DNA of 64,000 bases from JACCXJ01 sp050740695 (GTDB lineage: Bacteria; Pseudomonadota; Gammaproteobacteria; JACCXJ01). The stretch covers positions 1 through 64,000 of the forward strand of contig JBOIDR010000007.1 in assembly GCA_050740695.1 (NCBI GenBank), given 5' to 3'. Below the pieces are notes generated by a model, which ran no database searches, was not told the origin of the DNA, and worked only from the letters and a program-made list of their open reading frames with translations. Shown here in pieces: positions 8,940-18,390 of the stretch (the stretch's first letter is position 1; each line of letters starts with the position of its first letter). The position numbers were made by a program, and so were the translations under genes.

Positions 8940-8951
8940 GATGGCTCTCGC

Positions 8952-9305
8952 CTAGACCTGTAAGCCGTGCTCGCGCGCGGCATCCGCGAGCGCCTTGACT
9001 CGGCCGTGATACTTGAAACCCGCTCGATCGAATGCCGCCCGCTCCACACCCTTGGCCCGGGCCCGCTCGGCCACGGCCTTGCCGACGATCTCTGCCGCCG
9101 CGATGTTGCCGCCGAATGGGATGGCCTCGCGCAGGGTCTTGTCGAGCGTCGATGCGCTCGCCACCACCTCGGCCCCATTGGGTGCAATGAGCTGCGCATA
9201 GATATGCCGCGGCGTGCGGTAGACGCACAGGCGATGGACCACGAGCTCTTTGATCTTGGCGCGCGCCCGCCGTGCCCGGCGCAAACGGCTGGTTTTCTTA
9301 TCCAT
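8952..9305 (-). CDS. rplR: 50S ribosomal protein L18
   Basis: 117 residues from MDKKTSRLRRARRARAKIKE at 9305; an open extension to 9413 runs into a palindromic repeat element and was rejected. L18 carries 5S rRNA into the large subunit, and the conserved LVVHRLCVYRTPRHIYAQLI and C-terminal FKYHGRVKALADAAREHGL are present. Upstream, a 145-bp palindromic element separates it from rplF. Confidence 0.97.
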   Translation of the reverse strand: MDKKTSRLRRARRARAKIKELVVHRLCVYRTPRHIYAQLIAPNGAEVVASASTLDKTLREAIPFGGNIAAAEIVGKAVAERARAKGVERAAFDRAGFKYHGRVKALADAAREHGLQV

Positions 9306-9315
9306 AGCGCCCCTC

Positions 9316-9460
9316 AGAGTTTGTGAAAAAATCGTCGCGAGCGAAGGGAGGTCGCGTTCCGCCGGAGCGCAGGAACCGGAGTGTATATTGAAATACATGA
9401 GGATTCCGATCACCGCCGGAACGCGAGATCCCGAGCGCAGTAGATTTTTTCACAAACTCT
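9316..9460. mobile_element. MITE-like palindromic element in the spc operon
   Basis: The 145-bp segment between rplR and rplF is bounded by perfect 17-bp inverted repeats: AGAGTTTGTGAAAAAAT at 9316-9332 and its complement at 9444-9460. A second inner pair, TCGCGTTCCGCCGG (9352-9365) and CCGCCGGAACGCGA (9413-9426), matches with one mismatch, so the whole element can fold on itself as DNA or RNA. Its right edge coincides with the first base of the rplF stop codon as read on the plus strand. It encodes nothing. The size and ends resemble ERIC- or MITE-type elements. No flanking target duplication was established. Confidence 0.75.
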
Positions 9461-9993
9461 CAGGCCTTCTTCGCTTCTTTGCGGACGATCACTTCGTCCG
9501 AGTACTTGATCCCTTTGCCCTTGTAGGGCTCCGGGGGACGGAAGGCGCGAATATTGGCCGCGACCTGCCCGACCTGCTGTTTATCGTTGCCCTCCACCAG
9601 GACCTCTGTCACGCTCGGGGTTTTAATCGTGATGCCCTCGGGTATCTCGAGCTTGATGGGATGAGAATATCCCAGGGTCAGATTGAGGGTCTTGCCCTGC
9701 ACCTGTGCGCGGTAGCCGACGCCATTGATCTCGAGCTTTTTCTTGAAACCGCTGGATACGCCGAGGATCATATTGGCCAGCAAGGCCCGATAGGTCCCGG
9801 CCATCATGTTGGCGGCCTTGGACTCGGACCGAGGCGCTATCGTTAAAGCGCCGTCGCCCAGGGTCACGCCCACGAGCGGCGACACAGACCTCGACATCGT
9901 GCCTCGTTTCCCTTTGATGACCACCGACTCGGCACCGATCTCGGCGGCGACGCCGGAGGGCAGAGGGATGGGATTCTTCGCAACCCTGGACAT
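9460..9993 (-). CDS. rplF: 50S ribosomal protein L6
   Basis: 177 residues starting MSRVAKNPIPLPSGVAAEIG. It has the two similar L6 domains; the second ends with the signature RPPEPYKGKGIKYSDEVI near the C-terminus. L6 sits near the GTPase-associated centre. The stop codon abuts the palindromic element that splits it from rplR. Confidence 0.98.
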   Translation of the reverse strand: MSRVAKNPIPLPSGVAAEIGAESVVIKGKRGTMSRSVSPLVGVTLGDGALTIAPRSESKAANMMAGTYRALLANMILGVSSGFKKKLEINGVGYRAQVQGKTLNLTLGYSHPIKLEIPEGITIKTPSVTEVLVEGNDKQQVGQVAANIRAFRPPEPYKGKGIKYSDEVIVRKEAKKA

Positions 9994-10017
9994 GATGGGC
10001 CTCTCTAATGATGGACA

Positions 10018-10413
10018 TCAGGCGATGTAGCAGAGGATCTCCCCGCCCAGGCCCTGGCGGCGCGCCTCACGATCGCTCAGGACCCCGCGCGAGGTGCTGA
10101 CGATCGTAACGCCCAAGCCCCCGCGCACCTTGGGGATCGCATCCTTGGCGCGGTACACGCGCAGCCCGGGACGGCTCACGCGGCGAAGGTCCTCGATCAC
10201 GGGTCTGCCCTCGAAGTACTTGAGCGTGATGGTCAGTGTTCTCAATGCGTCGTTCGCTTCGCTGCGGAAATCCTCGATATAGCCTTCGCGTTTCAGCACC
10301 TCCGCGATCGCCACCCGCTGCTTCGATTCGGGCATCGACACCTCGGCCTTGCGGGCCGCCTGAGCGTTACGAACGCGGGTCAGCATATCGGCGATGGGGT
10401 CTTGCATGGTCAT
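10018..10413 (-). CDS. rpsH: 30S ribosomal protein S8
   Basis: 131 residues beginning MTMQDPIADMLTRVRNAQAA; a second ATG two codons in would give the more usual MQDPIADMLT start. The C-terminal STSRGVLSDREARRQGLGGE is the S8 signature. S8 binds the central domain of 16S rRNA and is the translational repressor of the spc operon in relatives. Confidence 0.98.
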   Translation of the reverse strand: MTMQDPIADMLTRVRNAQAARKAEVSMPESKQRVAIAEVLKREGYIEDFRSEANDALRTLTITLKYFEGRPVIEDLRRVSRPGLRVYRAKDAIPKVRGGLGVTIVSTSRGVLSDREARRQGLGGEILCYIA

Positions 10414-10443
10414 GGGAGCATCCTACCTGGTCCACTCGGGCCG

Positions 10444-10749
10444 TCACCAGCTCGCCTTGACGAGCCCCGGGACATCGCCGTTCATGGCCGCCGCGCGCAG
10501 CTTGTTGCGAGACAGCCCGAACTTGCGATAAAACCCGTGCGGGCGCCCGGTGAGCCGACAGCGGTTGTGGAGGCGCACCGGGCTCGCGTCGCGCGGCATT
10601 TTCTGGATCTTGATCTGAGCCGCCTGGCGTTCCTCGAAACCGAGCGACTTGTCGTTGGCCTCTGCGAACAACTGGGCGCGCCGGGCGGCGAAGCGCTTCA
10701 CCGTGCGCAGGCGCCGCCGCTCGCGATGGATCACCGAGGTCTTGGCCAT
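10444..10749 (-). CDS. rpsN: 30S ribosomal protein S14, zinc-free form
   Basis: 101 residues from MAKTSVIHRERRRLRTVKRF. The long form without the four zinc cysteines; the conserved RCRLTGRPHGFYRKFGLSR block is near residue 65. Note the contrast with L36, which here is the zinc-binding type. It is placed between rplE and rpsH as usual. Confidence 0.97.
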   Translation of the reverse strand: MAKTSVIHRERRRLRTVKRFAARRAQLFAEANDKSLGFEERQAAQIKIQKMPRDASPVRLHNRCRLTGRPHGFYRKFGLSRNKLRAAAMNGDVPGLVKASW

Positions 10750-10768
10750 GATGCTCTCTCCTCGCCCC

Positions 10769-11359
10769 TCAGGCCCGCAGGGGAAAATTGAACGCCATGA
10801 GGAGGGCGCGTCCCTCCTCGTCGTTGCGCGCGGTGGTGGTGATACAGACATCGAGACCGCGGATCACATCGATCTTATCGTAATCGATCTCCGGGAAGAT
10901 GATCTGCTCCTTGACGCCGAAGCTGTAGTTGCCGCGGCCATCGAACCCACGCGCCGGCAGCCCTCGGAAATCACGGATCCGGGGGACCGCGATGTGGATC
11001 AGGCGTTCGAGGAACTCGTACATGCGTTCGCGCCGCAACGTCACCATACAGCCGATGGGCCAGCCGTCCCGGATCTTGAAATTCGCGATCGACTTGCGGG
11101 CCTTGGTCACGACCGGCTTCTGGCCCGCGATCCGCTGCAGATCGTCGACCGCGTGCTCGATCACCTTCTTGTCGGCGACGGCCTCGCCGACCCCCATGTT
11201 CAACGTGATCTTGCTGACGCGCGGCACCGCCATGCGGCTCCGATAACCGAACCTACGGGTAAGGTCCTCGACCACCGTATCGTGATAGTGTTCGCGCAAT
11301 TTATTGGCCTTGCCCGGCCCGGGCATCGCGCGCCCTGTGTTATAAACGTCCTCAGACAT
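10769..11359 (-). CDS. rplE: 50S ribosomal protein L5
   Basis: 196 residues from the ATG at 11359, which overlaps the rplX stop by eight bases. The usual L5 is about 180, so the first 11-17 residues are an extension; an internal ATG at 11326 (MPGPGKANKLREHYHD) is the alternative start. Core segments are KITLNMGVGEAVADKKV and RGLPARGFDGRGNYSFGVKE. L5 binds 5S rRNA and contacts P-site tRNA. Confidence 0.96.
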   Translation of the reverse strand: MSEDVYNTGRAMPGPGKANKLREHYHDTVVEDLTRRFGYRSRMAVPRVSKITLNMGVGEAVADKKVIEHAVDDLQRIAGQKPVVTKARKSIANFKIRDGWPIGCMVTLRRERMYEFLERLIHIAVPRIRDFRGLPARGFDGRGNYSFGVKEQIIFPEIDYDKIDVIRGLDVCITTTARNDEEGRALLMAFNFPLRA

Positions 11360-11669
11360 CTACGACCTCGCCCGTCGACTTGAAGTAGCGGACCCTGCGG
11401 CCGTCCTCGAGAGAACGGATCCCGACCCGATCCGGCTGCTTGGTTTGGGGGTTGTATAGGGCCACGTTCGAGATATGCACGGGCGCTTCCTTCTGGATGA
11501 TCCCGCCGGCTGTCCCGGCCCTCGGGTTGCCGCGCGTGTGCCGCTTGACGGTGTTCGCGTTCTCGACCACCACCCGATCGGCACCGATCAAGCGCAATAC
11601 GGCACCGCGATGGCCCTTGGATCGGCCCGTCGTCACCACCACCTGATCACCCTTCTTGATCTTTCGCAT
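11352..11669 (-). CDS. rplX: 50S ribosomal protein L24
   Basis: 105 residues with an N-terminal KOW motif (MRKIKKGDQVVVTTGRSKGH and GAVLRLIG). L24 is an assembly initiator for the large subunit and lies at the tunnel exit. It overlaps rplE by eight bases and follows rplN by 13 bp. Confidence 0.97.
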   Translation of the reverse strand: MRKIKKGDQVVVTTGRSKGHRGAVLRLIGADRVVVENANTVKRHTRGNPRAGTAGGIIQKEAPVHISNVALYNPQTKQPDRVGIRSLEDGRRVRYFKSTGEVVDV

Positions 11670-11682
11670 CGCCGCCTAGACC

Positions 11683-12051
11683 TCACAACACCTCGGGTGC
11701 GAGCGAGATGATCCGCATGAACCGCTCGCTGCGGAGCTCGCGCGTAACGGGCCCGAAAATGCGCGTCCCGATGGGCTGTACCTGCTTATCCAGCAACACC
11801 GCGGCATTGCCGTCGAAGCGCACCAACGAGCCATCCGGCCGTCGTACCCCCTTTCGGGTCCTCACCACCACGGCATCGTAGACCTCGCCTTTCTTGACCT
11901 TACCACGCGGGATGGCCTCCTTGACTGCGACCTTAATGACATCACCGATCCCGGCATAGCGACGATGTGATCCCCCCAGCACCTTGATACACATGAGCCG
12001 CCGGGCGCCGCTGTTATCGGCGGCATCGAGCGAAGACTGCATCTGGATCAT
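11683..12051 (-). CDS. rplN: 50S ribosomal protein L14
   Basis: 122 residues from MIQMQSSLDAADNSGARRLM at 12051, the standard length; the longer open frame to 12192 is inside rpsQ and was rejected. It contains the L14 signature CIKVLGGSHRRYAGIGDVIK. L14 forms bridges to the small subunit. First gene of the spc operon. Confidence 0.98.
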   Translation of the reverse strand: MIQMQSSLDAADNSGARRLMCIKVLGGSHRRYAGIGDVIKVAVKEAIPRGKVKKGEVYDAVVVRTRKGVRRPDGSLVRFDGNAAVLLDKQVQPIGTRIFGPVTRELRSERFMRIISLAPEVL

Positions 12052-12073
12052 CGGATCTCCCAAAAAAATCCCA

Positions 12074-12340
12074 TCAGACCTGCGCGGCGCGCACGAGGAC
12101 TCGATTGAGGCGCCAGCTCTTGCGCTTGGACAACGGCCGGCACTCCTCGATGGCCACCAGATCGCCCGGCGAACACTCGTTGCGTTCATCATGCGCGAGC
12201 AGCTTCGTGGTCCGCCGTATGTATTTCTTGTAAAGGGCGTGCAGCACCCGCCGCTCGACCGCGACCGCGATGGTCTTCTCCATCTTGTTGCTCACCACCT
12301 GGCCGACCAGGGTCCGGATCGCCTTCGCCTCTCTGCCCAT
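12074..12340 (-). CDS. rpsQ: 30S ribosomal protein S17
   Basis: 88 residues from the ATG at 12340, which overlaps the rpmC stop codon as TGATG; a GTG one codon earlier (12343) is possible. OB-fold protein with LVGQVVSNKMEKTIAVAVER and the GDLVAIEECRPLSKRKSW loop. It binds the 5' domain of 16S rRNA. Last gene of the S10 operon. Confidence 0.97.
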   Translation of the reverse strand: MGREAKAIRTLVGQVVSNKMEKTIAVAVERRVLHALYKKYIRRTTKLLAHDERNECSPGDLVAIEECRPLSKRKSWRLNRVLVRAAQV

Positions 12341-12567
12341 CACCGAGCCCCGCCGAGACTGGCAGCCCCGGGTTGATGCAATTTGCGTTCGTTCAAAATC
12401 GTCTTCACTCGCGCGATATCCCGCTTGACGCCCCTGAGACGGTGCGGCTTGACCGCCTGCCCCGACCCCTTCTGCATGCGCAGGTTGAAGTGCTCCCTGG
12501 CGAGCTCCAGCAAGAGCTTATCGAGGTCGTCCCGGGACTTGCCCCTGAGCTCACGGGCCGCGCTCAT
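12340..12567 (-). CDS. rpmC: 50S ribosomal protein L29
   Basis: 75 residues: MSAARELRGKSRDDLDKLLL, then the conserved LAREHFNLRMQKGSGQ and a C-terminal helix VKRDIARVKTILNERK, plus a tail about ten residues longer than most L29 proteins. Two-helix coiled protein near the tunnel exit. Its start overlaps the rplP stop by four bases (ATGA). Confidence 0.95.
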   Translation of the reverse strand: MSAARELRGKSRDDLDKLLLELAREHFNLRMQKGSGQAVKPHRLRGVKRDIARVKTILNERKLHQPGAASLGGAR

Positions 12568-12977
12568 AACAGCGTACGACTCGCGAGCGCGGTACCCACC
12601 GGGAGCTTGGCGCCCGCCAGGCGAAACGCCTCGCCGGCGATCTCGGCCGATACCCCTTCCATCTCGTAGAGGATGCGTCCCGGCTGCACCAAGGCGACCC
12701 AGTACTCGACATTGCCCTTGCCTTTGCCCTGCCGCACCTCCAGGGGCTTTTGCGTGATGGGCTTGTCCGGAAAAACGCGGATCCAAAGCTTTCCGCCGCG
12801 CTTCACGTAACGCGACATGGCGCGCCGTGCCGCCTCGATCTGGCGGGCCGTCAGGCGCCCCCGGGTCGTGGCCCGGAGCCCATACTCGCCGAAGCTGACC
12901 CGGTTGCCCACGCCGGCGAGCCCGCGATTGCGACCCTTCTGTTGCTTACGGTACTTGGTCTGCTTGGGTTGCAGCAT
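12564..12977 (-). CDS. rplP: 50S ribosomal protein L16
   Basis: 137 residues, starting MLQPKQTKYRKQQKGRNRGL. The conserved KPLEVRQGKGKGNVEYWVA near residue 80 includes the arginine hydroxylated in E. coli. L16 organises the A-site tRNA elbow region. The start was set by homology; the frame stays open upstream inside rpsC. Confidence 0.98.
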   Translation of the reverse strand: MLQPKQTKYRKQQKGRNRGLAGVGNRVSFGEYGLRATTRGRLTARQIEAARRAMSRYVKRGGKLWIRVFPDKPITQKPLEVRQGKGKGNVEYWVALVQPGRILYEMEGVSAEIAGEAFRLAGAKLPVGTALASRTLL

Positions 12978-13006
12978 GACGGTGTTCAATCCTCTATACT
13001 TGGCCT

Positions 13007-13684
13007 CTACTTGGCGACGACGGCATCGGCCTGCCGTGTCTCGGTCGCCTCGCCCCGGCCCAGGACCTCGCCCTTGAAGATCCACACCTTGACCCCGATG
13101 ACCCCGTAGGTGGTCTTGGCCTCGGCGAAGCCGTAGTCGATATCCGCGCGCAGGGTGTGCAGCGGGACACGCCCCTCCCGATACCACTCGGAACGCGCGA
13201 TCTCCGCGCCGTTCAAACGACCGGCGACATTGACCCTGATCCCTTGCGCACCCAGGCGCATGGCGTTGGTCACCGCCCGCCTCATCGCGCGGCGGAACAT
13301 GATACGCCGTTCGAGCTGATTGGCCACGCTTTCCGCCACCAGATAGGAGTCGAGCTCCGGTTTTCGGATCTCCTCTACGGTGATCTGAACCGGGACACCC
13401 ATCATGCGCGATACCTCGCGGCGCAAAGCTTCGATGTCCTCGCCCTTCTTGCCGATGACGATCCCCGGTCGGGCCGTGTGAACGATGATGCGGGCATTGT
13501 TGGCCGGCCGGTCGATCTGGATCGCGCTCACCGAAGCGCTCCGCAGTCTCTGCCTCAGAAACTCACGGACCGCCAGATCGGTGTTGAGATAGTCGGCGTA
13601 CTTCTTCGAATCCGCGTACCAGCGGGACGACCAATCGCGGATCACGCCCAGACGAAATCCGGTGGGATGTATCTTTTGACCCAT
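13007..13684 (-). CDS. rpsC: 30S ribosomal protein S3
   Basis: 225 residues beginning MGQKIHPTGFRLGVIRDWSS. The KH domain (about residues 40-105) includes IVHTARPGIVIGKKGEDIEA. The C-terminal domain carries RTEWYREGRVPLHT-like sequence, here SEWYREGRVPLHTLRADIDY. With S4 and S5 it surrounds the mRNA entry channel and has helicase activity. Confidence 0.98.
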   Translation of the reverse strand: MGQKIHPTGFRLGVIRDWSSRWYADSKKYADYLNTDLAVREFLRQRLRSASVSAIQIDRPANNARIIVHTARPGIVIGKKGEDIEALRREVSRMMGVPVQITVEEIRKPELDSYLVAESVANQLERRIMFRRAMRRAVTNAMRLGAQGIRVNVAGRLNGAEIARSEWYREGRVPLHTLRADIDYGFAEAKTTYGVIGVKVWIFKGEVLGRGEATETRQADAVVAK

Positions 13685-13705
13685 GCGTATCTGCCTATAG
13701 CGTGT

Positions 13706-14035
13706 CTATTCAGCCACCTGAATGGTGATATGGCTCGTGCGTTTCACGATCCGATTGGTGCGGCCACGGGCACGGGCCGATACTCGCTTGAGCGAGGCCG
13801 CCGGATCGATGGTGATCGACCTAACCTTGAGCTCGTCGATGTCGGCACCATCGTTGTGCTCTGCGTTGGCAATGGCCGAATTCAGGACCTTCTTGATGAT
13901 CCCGGCCGCCTTCTTATTGCTGAAGGTCAGGACGCCGAGGGCCCGATCGACCGGCAGCCCCCTCACCAGATCGGCAACGAGACGGGCCTTCTGGGGGGAT
14001 ATCCTCACGTTACGCATCTTCGCGGACGTCGACAT
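13706..14035 (-). CDS. rplV: 50S ribosomal protein L22
   Basis: 109 residues. The long beta-hairpin that lines the exit tunnel lies in KRVSARARGRTNRIVKRTSH near residue 82, and the globular part has RISPQKARLVADLVRGLPVD. The macrolide-contact loop looks unmodified in length. It lies between rpsS and rpsC. Confidence 0.97.
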   Translation of the reverse strand: MSTSAKMRNVRISPQKARLVADLVRGLPVDRALGVLTFSNKKAAGIIKKVLNSAIANAEHNDGADIDELKVRSITIDPAASLKRVSARARGRTNRIVKRTSHITIQVAE

Positions 14036-14059
14036 ACGAGGCTCTTATCTCCCCTCGGC

Positions 14060-14338
14060 CTAGGCGCTCTTGGCCTTGCGATCGCCCACGTGGCCCCGAA
14101 AAGTACGCGTCACCGCGAACTCCCCGAGCTTGTGGCCGACCATGTTTTCCGTGACGTAGATCGGTACATGCTGGCGGCCATTGTGTACGGCGATGGTCAG
14201 TCCCACCATATCGGGGATCACCACGGACCGTCGCGACCAGGTCTTGATCGGCCGTTTGTCGTTATTGGTCCGCGCCTTCTCCACTTTGTCCAGGAGGTGA
14301 TGGTCCACGAACGGTCCCTTATGCAATGAGCGAGGCAC
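14060..14338 (-). CDS. rpsS: 30S ribosomal protein S19
   Basis: 92 residues, MPRSLHKGPFVDHHLLDKVE, with the central KTWSRRSVVIPDMVGLTIAV and VTENMVGHKLGEFAVTRTF. It forms a complex with S13 in the small-subunit head. Standard position between rplB and rplV. Confidence 0.98.
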   Translation of the reverse strand: MPRSLHKGPFVDHHLLDKVEKARTNNDKRPIKTWSRRSVVIPDMVGLTIAVHNGRQHVPIYVTENMVGHKLGEFAVTRTFRGHVGDRKAKSA

Positions 14339-14350
14339 TCTGACCCCCGA

Positions 14351-15181
14351 CTAAGCAAGCTTGTTTCGCCGACGGACGATCATGTTAGTGGTGCGTTTGT
14401 TCTTGCGCGTCTTGTGTCCCTTGGTGGGCTGTCCCCAGGGACTCACCGGGTGGCGTCCACCCGAGCTCTTGCCTTCACCACCGCCGTGGGGGTGATCGAC
14501 CGGGTTCATGGCGACGCCGCGCACCGTGGGCCGCACCCCGCGCCAGCGTTTGGCGCCGGCCTTCCCGAGTGCGCGCAGGGAATGCTCCGCGTTCCCAACC
14601 TCACCGATCGTCGCCCGGCACTCCAATAGCACCTTGCGCATCTCCCCCGAGCGCAGCCTCAAGGTCGCGTGCGCGCCTTCCCGCGCGATCAACTGCACGG
14701 AGCCCCCCGCGCTGCGCCCGAGCTGCGCGCCCCGCCCCGGCTGCATCTCAACGCAGTGGACGGTGGTGCCTACCGGGACATTGCGCAGCGGCAGGGTGTT
14801 GCCGGGTTGGATCGGGGCGTCCGTCCCCGAACACAGCGTCACACCCGCCTCTACACCCTTGGGCGCGACGATGTACCGCCGCTCTCCGTCGGCGTACAGT
14901 AGCAACGCGATGTGCGCCGACCGATTCGGGTCATATTCGAGGCGCTCGACCCTGGCGGGGATGCCGTCCTTGCGCCGCTTGAAATCGATCCGCCGATAGA
15001 GCTTGCGATGACCGCCCCCGCGGTGCCGAACGGTGATCCGACCTTGGTTATTGCGACCGCTCGCGTTGCCTTTTTTTTCCGTGAGCGGCCGGTACGGGTC
15101 GCCTTTGTGCAGGCCCGGCGTCACGACTTTCACCAGTCCGCGGCGGCCGGGGGAGGTCGGTTTCACCTTGATCAGCGCCAT
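14351..15181 (-). CDS. rplB: 50S ribosomal protein L2
   Basis: 276 residues. The C-terminal signature GVAMNPVDHPHGGGEGKSSG, which includes the histidine needed for peptidyl transfer support, is intact, as is the N-terminal RHRGGGHRKLYRRIDF. The 3' end encodes the basic tail KTRKNKRTTNMIVRRRNK. Confidence 0.98.
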   Translation of the reverse strand: MALIKVKPTSPGRRGLVKVVTPGLHKGDPYRPLTEKKGNASGRNNQGRITVRHRGGGHRKLYRRIDFKRRKDGIPARVERLEYDPNRSAHIALLLYADGERRYIVAPKGVEAGVTLCSGTDAPIQPGNTLPLRNVPVGTTVHCVEMQPGRGAQLGRSAGGSVQLIAREGAHATLRLRSGEMRKVLLECRATIGEVGNAEHSLRALGKAGAKRWRGVRPTVRGVAMNPVDHPHGGGEGKSSGGRHPVSPWGQPTKGHKTRKNKRTTNMIVRRRNKLA

Positions 15182-15187
15182 GTCCGC

Positions 15188-15487
15188 TTACTCGCGCCCC
15201 ATGAAATCGATGTCGTAGCCCGGCTGCAAGCAGACATACGCCTTCCTGAGCCCCGAGCGCCGGCCACGCTGGCGCCGAAAGCTCTTCTGTTTGCCTTTGA
15301 TATTGCAGACGCGGACGTGCTCGACCTGGACCCCGAACATGAGCTCGACCGCCTGCTTGATCTCGGGCTTGGTCGCGTCCTTCACCACGCGAAAAACGAA
15401 CTGTTTCTTTGGCCGCTCGCCGAGCTGGGTGGCCTTCTCCGATACCCTGGGCTCGACCAGGACCCGATGGAGGCGCTCGGTATTCAT
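15188..15487 (-). CDS. rplW: 50S ribosomal protein L23
   Basis: 99 residues with LVEPRVSEKATQLGERPKKQ at the start and the tunnel-exit loop FRRQRGRRSGLRKAYVCLQP. L23 is the docking site for signal recognition particle and trigger factor. The start overlaps the rplD stop by four bases. Confidence 0.97.
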   Translation of the reverse strand: MNTERLHRVLVEPRVSEKATQLGERPKKQFVFRVVKDATKPEIKQAVELMFGVQVEHVRVCNIKGKQKSFRRQRGRRSGLRKAYVCLQPGYDIDFMGRE

Positions 15488-16104
15488 GTCAGTCTCGCCT
15501 CCAAGGTCCTAAGCGCCTGCTCCGTGATCAATACGGACTCATGGCCGACCAGGCTCACCGGATCCACGGCCCCCGCCAGACAAATATCCACCGCAAAGAG
15601 GTTGCGGGACGCCAGATGTAGGTTGGCCTCGAAGGACTCGGTGACGATCAGAACCTTTGCGAGGCCCAACGCCGAGAGGCGCACCACCAAGCCCTTGGTC
15701 CTCGGCTCGGACACGGCAAGCGCATCGACCACCGTGAGCCGCCCTTGCCGGCAGAGCTCCGAAAGTATCGAGCGCATGGCCCCACCGTACATCTTGCGGT
15801 TCACCTTTTGCGCGTAGTTCCGCGGCCGCGCGGCAAACGTGACCCCTCCGCTGCGCCACAAGGGGCCGCGGGTGGTACCGGCGCGCGCCCGCCCGGTGCT
15901 CTTCTGCCGCCACGGCTTGGCGCCGCCGCCACGCACGTCGGCGCGGGTCTTCTGGGCCTTGGTCCCGGCGCGCCCGCCCGCGAGATAGGCGGTCACGACC
16001 TGGTGCACGAGGGGCTCGTTGTAAGGAGCGGCGAACACGGCGTCGGACACGGACATGCTCCCTGCCTCGGCCCCGGAGTCGCCGCTACGCAGCGCTATCT
16101 GCAT
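15484..16104 (-). CDS. rplD: 50S ribosomal protein L4
   Basis: 206 residues from MQIALRSGDSGAEAGSMSVS at 16104, one base after the rplC stop. The tunnel-lining extended loop lies in the segment GGAKPWRQKSTGRARAGTTR (near residue 60). L4 also represses the S10 operon in E. coli by acting on its leader; here no E. coli-like S10 leader is evident because rpsJ follows tufA directly. Confidence 0.97.
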   Translation of the reverse strand: MQIALRSGDSGAEAGSMSVSDAVFAAPYNEPLVHQVVTAYLAGGRAGTKAQKTRADVRGGGAKPWRQKSTGRARAGTTRGPLWRSGGVTFAARPRNYAQKVNRKMYGGAMRSILSELCRQGRLTVVDALAVSEPRTKGLVVRLSALGLAKVLIVTESFEANLHLASRNLFAVDICLAGAVDPVSLVGHESVLITEQALRTLEARLT

Positions 16105-16105
16105 C

Positions 16106-16765
16106 TCACTCCCCCGTGCTACGAGCTTGGTGCCGAACATTGGGCCGTATGATCAGATCGGCGCCTTTTCCGCCGGGCACCGCGCCCCTGATCAACAATA
16201 GGTTGCGTTCAATGTCGATGCGCACGACCTCGAGGTTCTGTGCCGTGCGCCGTACGTTTCCGAGATGCCCGGCCATACGCTTGCCCTTGAATACCCGGCC
16301 CGGCGTCTGGCGCTGCCCGGTCGATCCCGGCGTACGGTGCGACAGCGAATTGCCGTGCGTGGCATCGCCCGAGCTGAAGTGGTGGCGCTTGATGGTGCCC
16401 GCGAACCCCTTACCGAGGGTCCTCCCGGCGACATCGACCCTCTGTCCGACCCGAAACAGATCGACTGTCACGACCGCCCCGGGGACCAGCGACTCACCCT
16501 CCCCGTCTCCCAGGCGGAACTCCCAGAAACCCGTCCCCGTCTCCACACTAGCGCCCTTCAGGATCCCCGTCGAAGGCTTGTCGATGCGACCCCGGTTCTG
16601 CCGGCCGGTCGTCACCTGAACGGCCCGATAGCCGTCGCGAGTACCGGTCTTGACCTGCGTGACGTGATTGGGCAGGACTTCGATGACCGTCACCGGCACC
16701 GTCGCGCCCGCCTCGGTGAAAAGGCGGGTCATCCCACACTTGCGCCCTACGAGTCCCAAGGCCAT
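16106..16765 (-). CDS. rplC: 50S ribosomal protein L3
   Basis: 219 residues, MALGLVGRKCGMTRLFTEAG. The long loop near the peptidyl-transferase centre contains ATHGNSLSHRTPGSTGQRQT, including the glutamine methylated by PrmB in relatives. No Shine-Dalgarno sequence is obvious before the ATG; the 34-bp spacer upstream is AT-rich and palindromic. Confidence 0.98.
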   Translation of the reverse strand: MALGLVGRKCGMTRLFTEAGATVPVTVIEVLPNHVTQVKTGTRDGYRAVQVTTGRQNRGRIDKPSTGILKGASVETGTGFWEFRLGDGEGESLVPGAVVTVDLFRVGQRVDVAGRTLGKGFAGTIKRHHFSSGDATHGNSLSHRTPGSTGQRQTPGRVFKGKRMAGHLGNVRRTAQNLEVVRIDIERNLLLIRGAVPGGKGADLIIRPNVRHQARSTGE

Positions 16766-16770
16766 GGTAT

Positions 16771-16805
16771 TTCTTTTAAAAGAAGTTGAAAATTAAAATT
16801 CAACT
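16771..16805. repeat. AT-rich palindromes between rpsJ and rplC
   Basis: Two palindromes touch in this short spacer: TTCTTTTAAAAGAA (16771-16784) and AGTTGAA-N8-TTCAACT (16784-16805). They stand out in a GC-rich operon and overlap the rpsJ stop codon and the region where the rplC ribosome-binding site should be. They may affect initiation at rplC or mark an RNA processing site; this is inference. Confidence 0.5.
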
Positions 16806-17111
16806 CAACCGGATCTGCACTTCGACCCCGGCGGCGAGGTCCAGCTTCATGAGGGCATCGACGGTCTTATCCGTCGGATTGACGATGTCCAGGAGCCGTT
16901 TATGGGTACGGATCTCATACTGATCCCGCGCGTCCTTGTCGGCGTGCGGGGAGACCAGGACCGTGAAGCGTTCTTTTCTCACGGGCAGCGGAATGGGGCC
17001 CTTGACCTGGGCGCCGGTGCGCCGCGCGGTATCGACGATCTCGCGCGTCGATCGGTCGATCAATCGGTGATCGAAGGCCTTGAGCCGAATGCGAATGATC
17101 TGGTCAGCCAT
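16800..17111 (-). CDS. rpsJ: 30S ribosomal protein S10 / NusE
   Basis: 103 residues with IRIRLKAFDHRLIDRSTREI and the 16S-contacting loop GPIPLPVRKERFTVL. S10 also serves as NusE, partner of NusB and NusG in antitermination. It starts 51 bp after tufA and heads the S10 gene cluster. Confidence 0.98.
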   Translation of the reverse strand: MADQIIRIRLKAFDHRLIDRSTREIVDTARRTGAQVKGPIPLPVRKERFTVLVSPHADKDARDQYEIRTHKRLLDIVNPTDKTVDALMKLDLAAGVEVQIRLS

Positions 17112-17162
17112 GGGCGCGCCTTATCTTTCTGTAGGTTTCATCACCATGCGGCCGGCATCCCG

Positions 17163-18353
<1,191 letters not shown>

Positions 18354-18390
18354 GATGCACCTCGTGCTAATTATCTAGATTATTTTCGAC

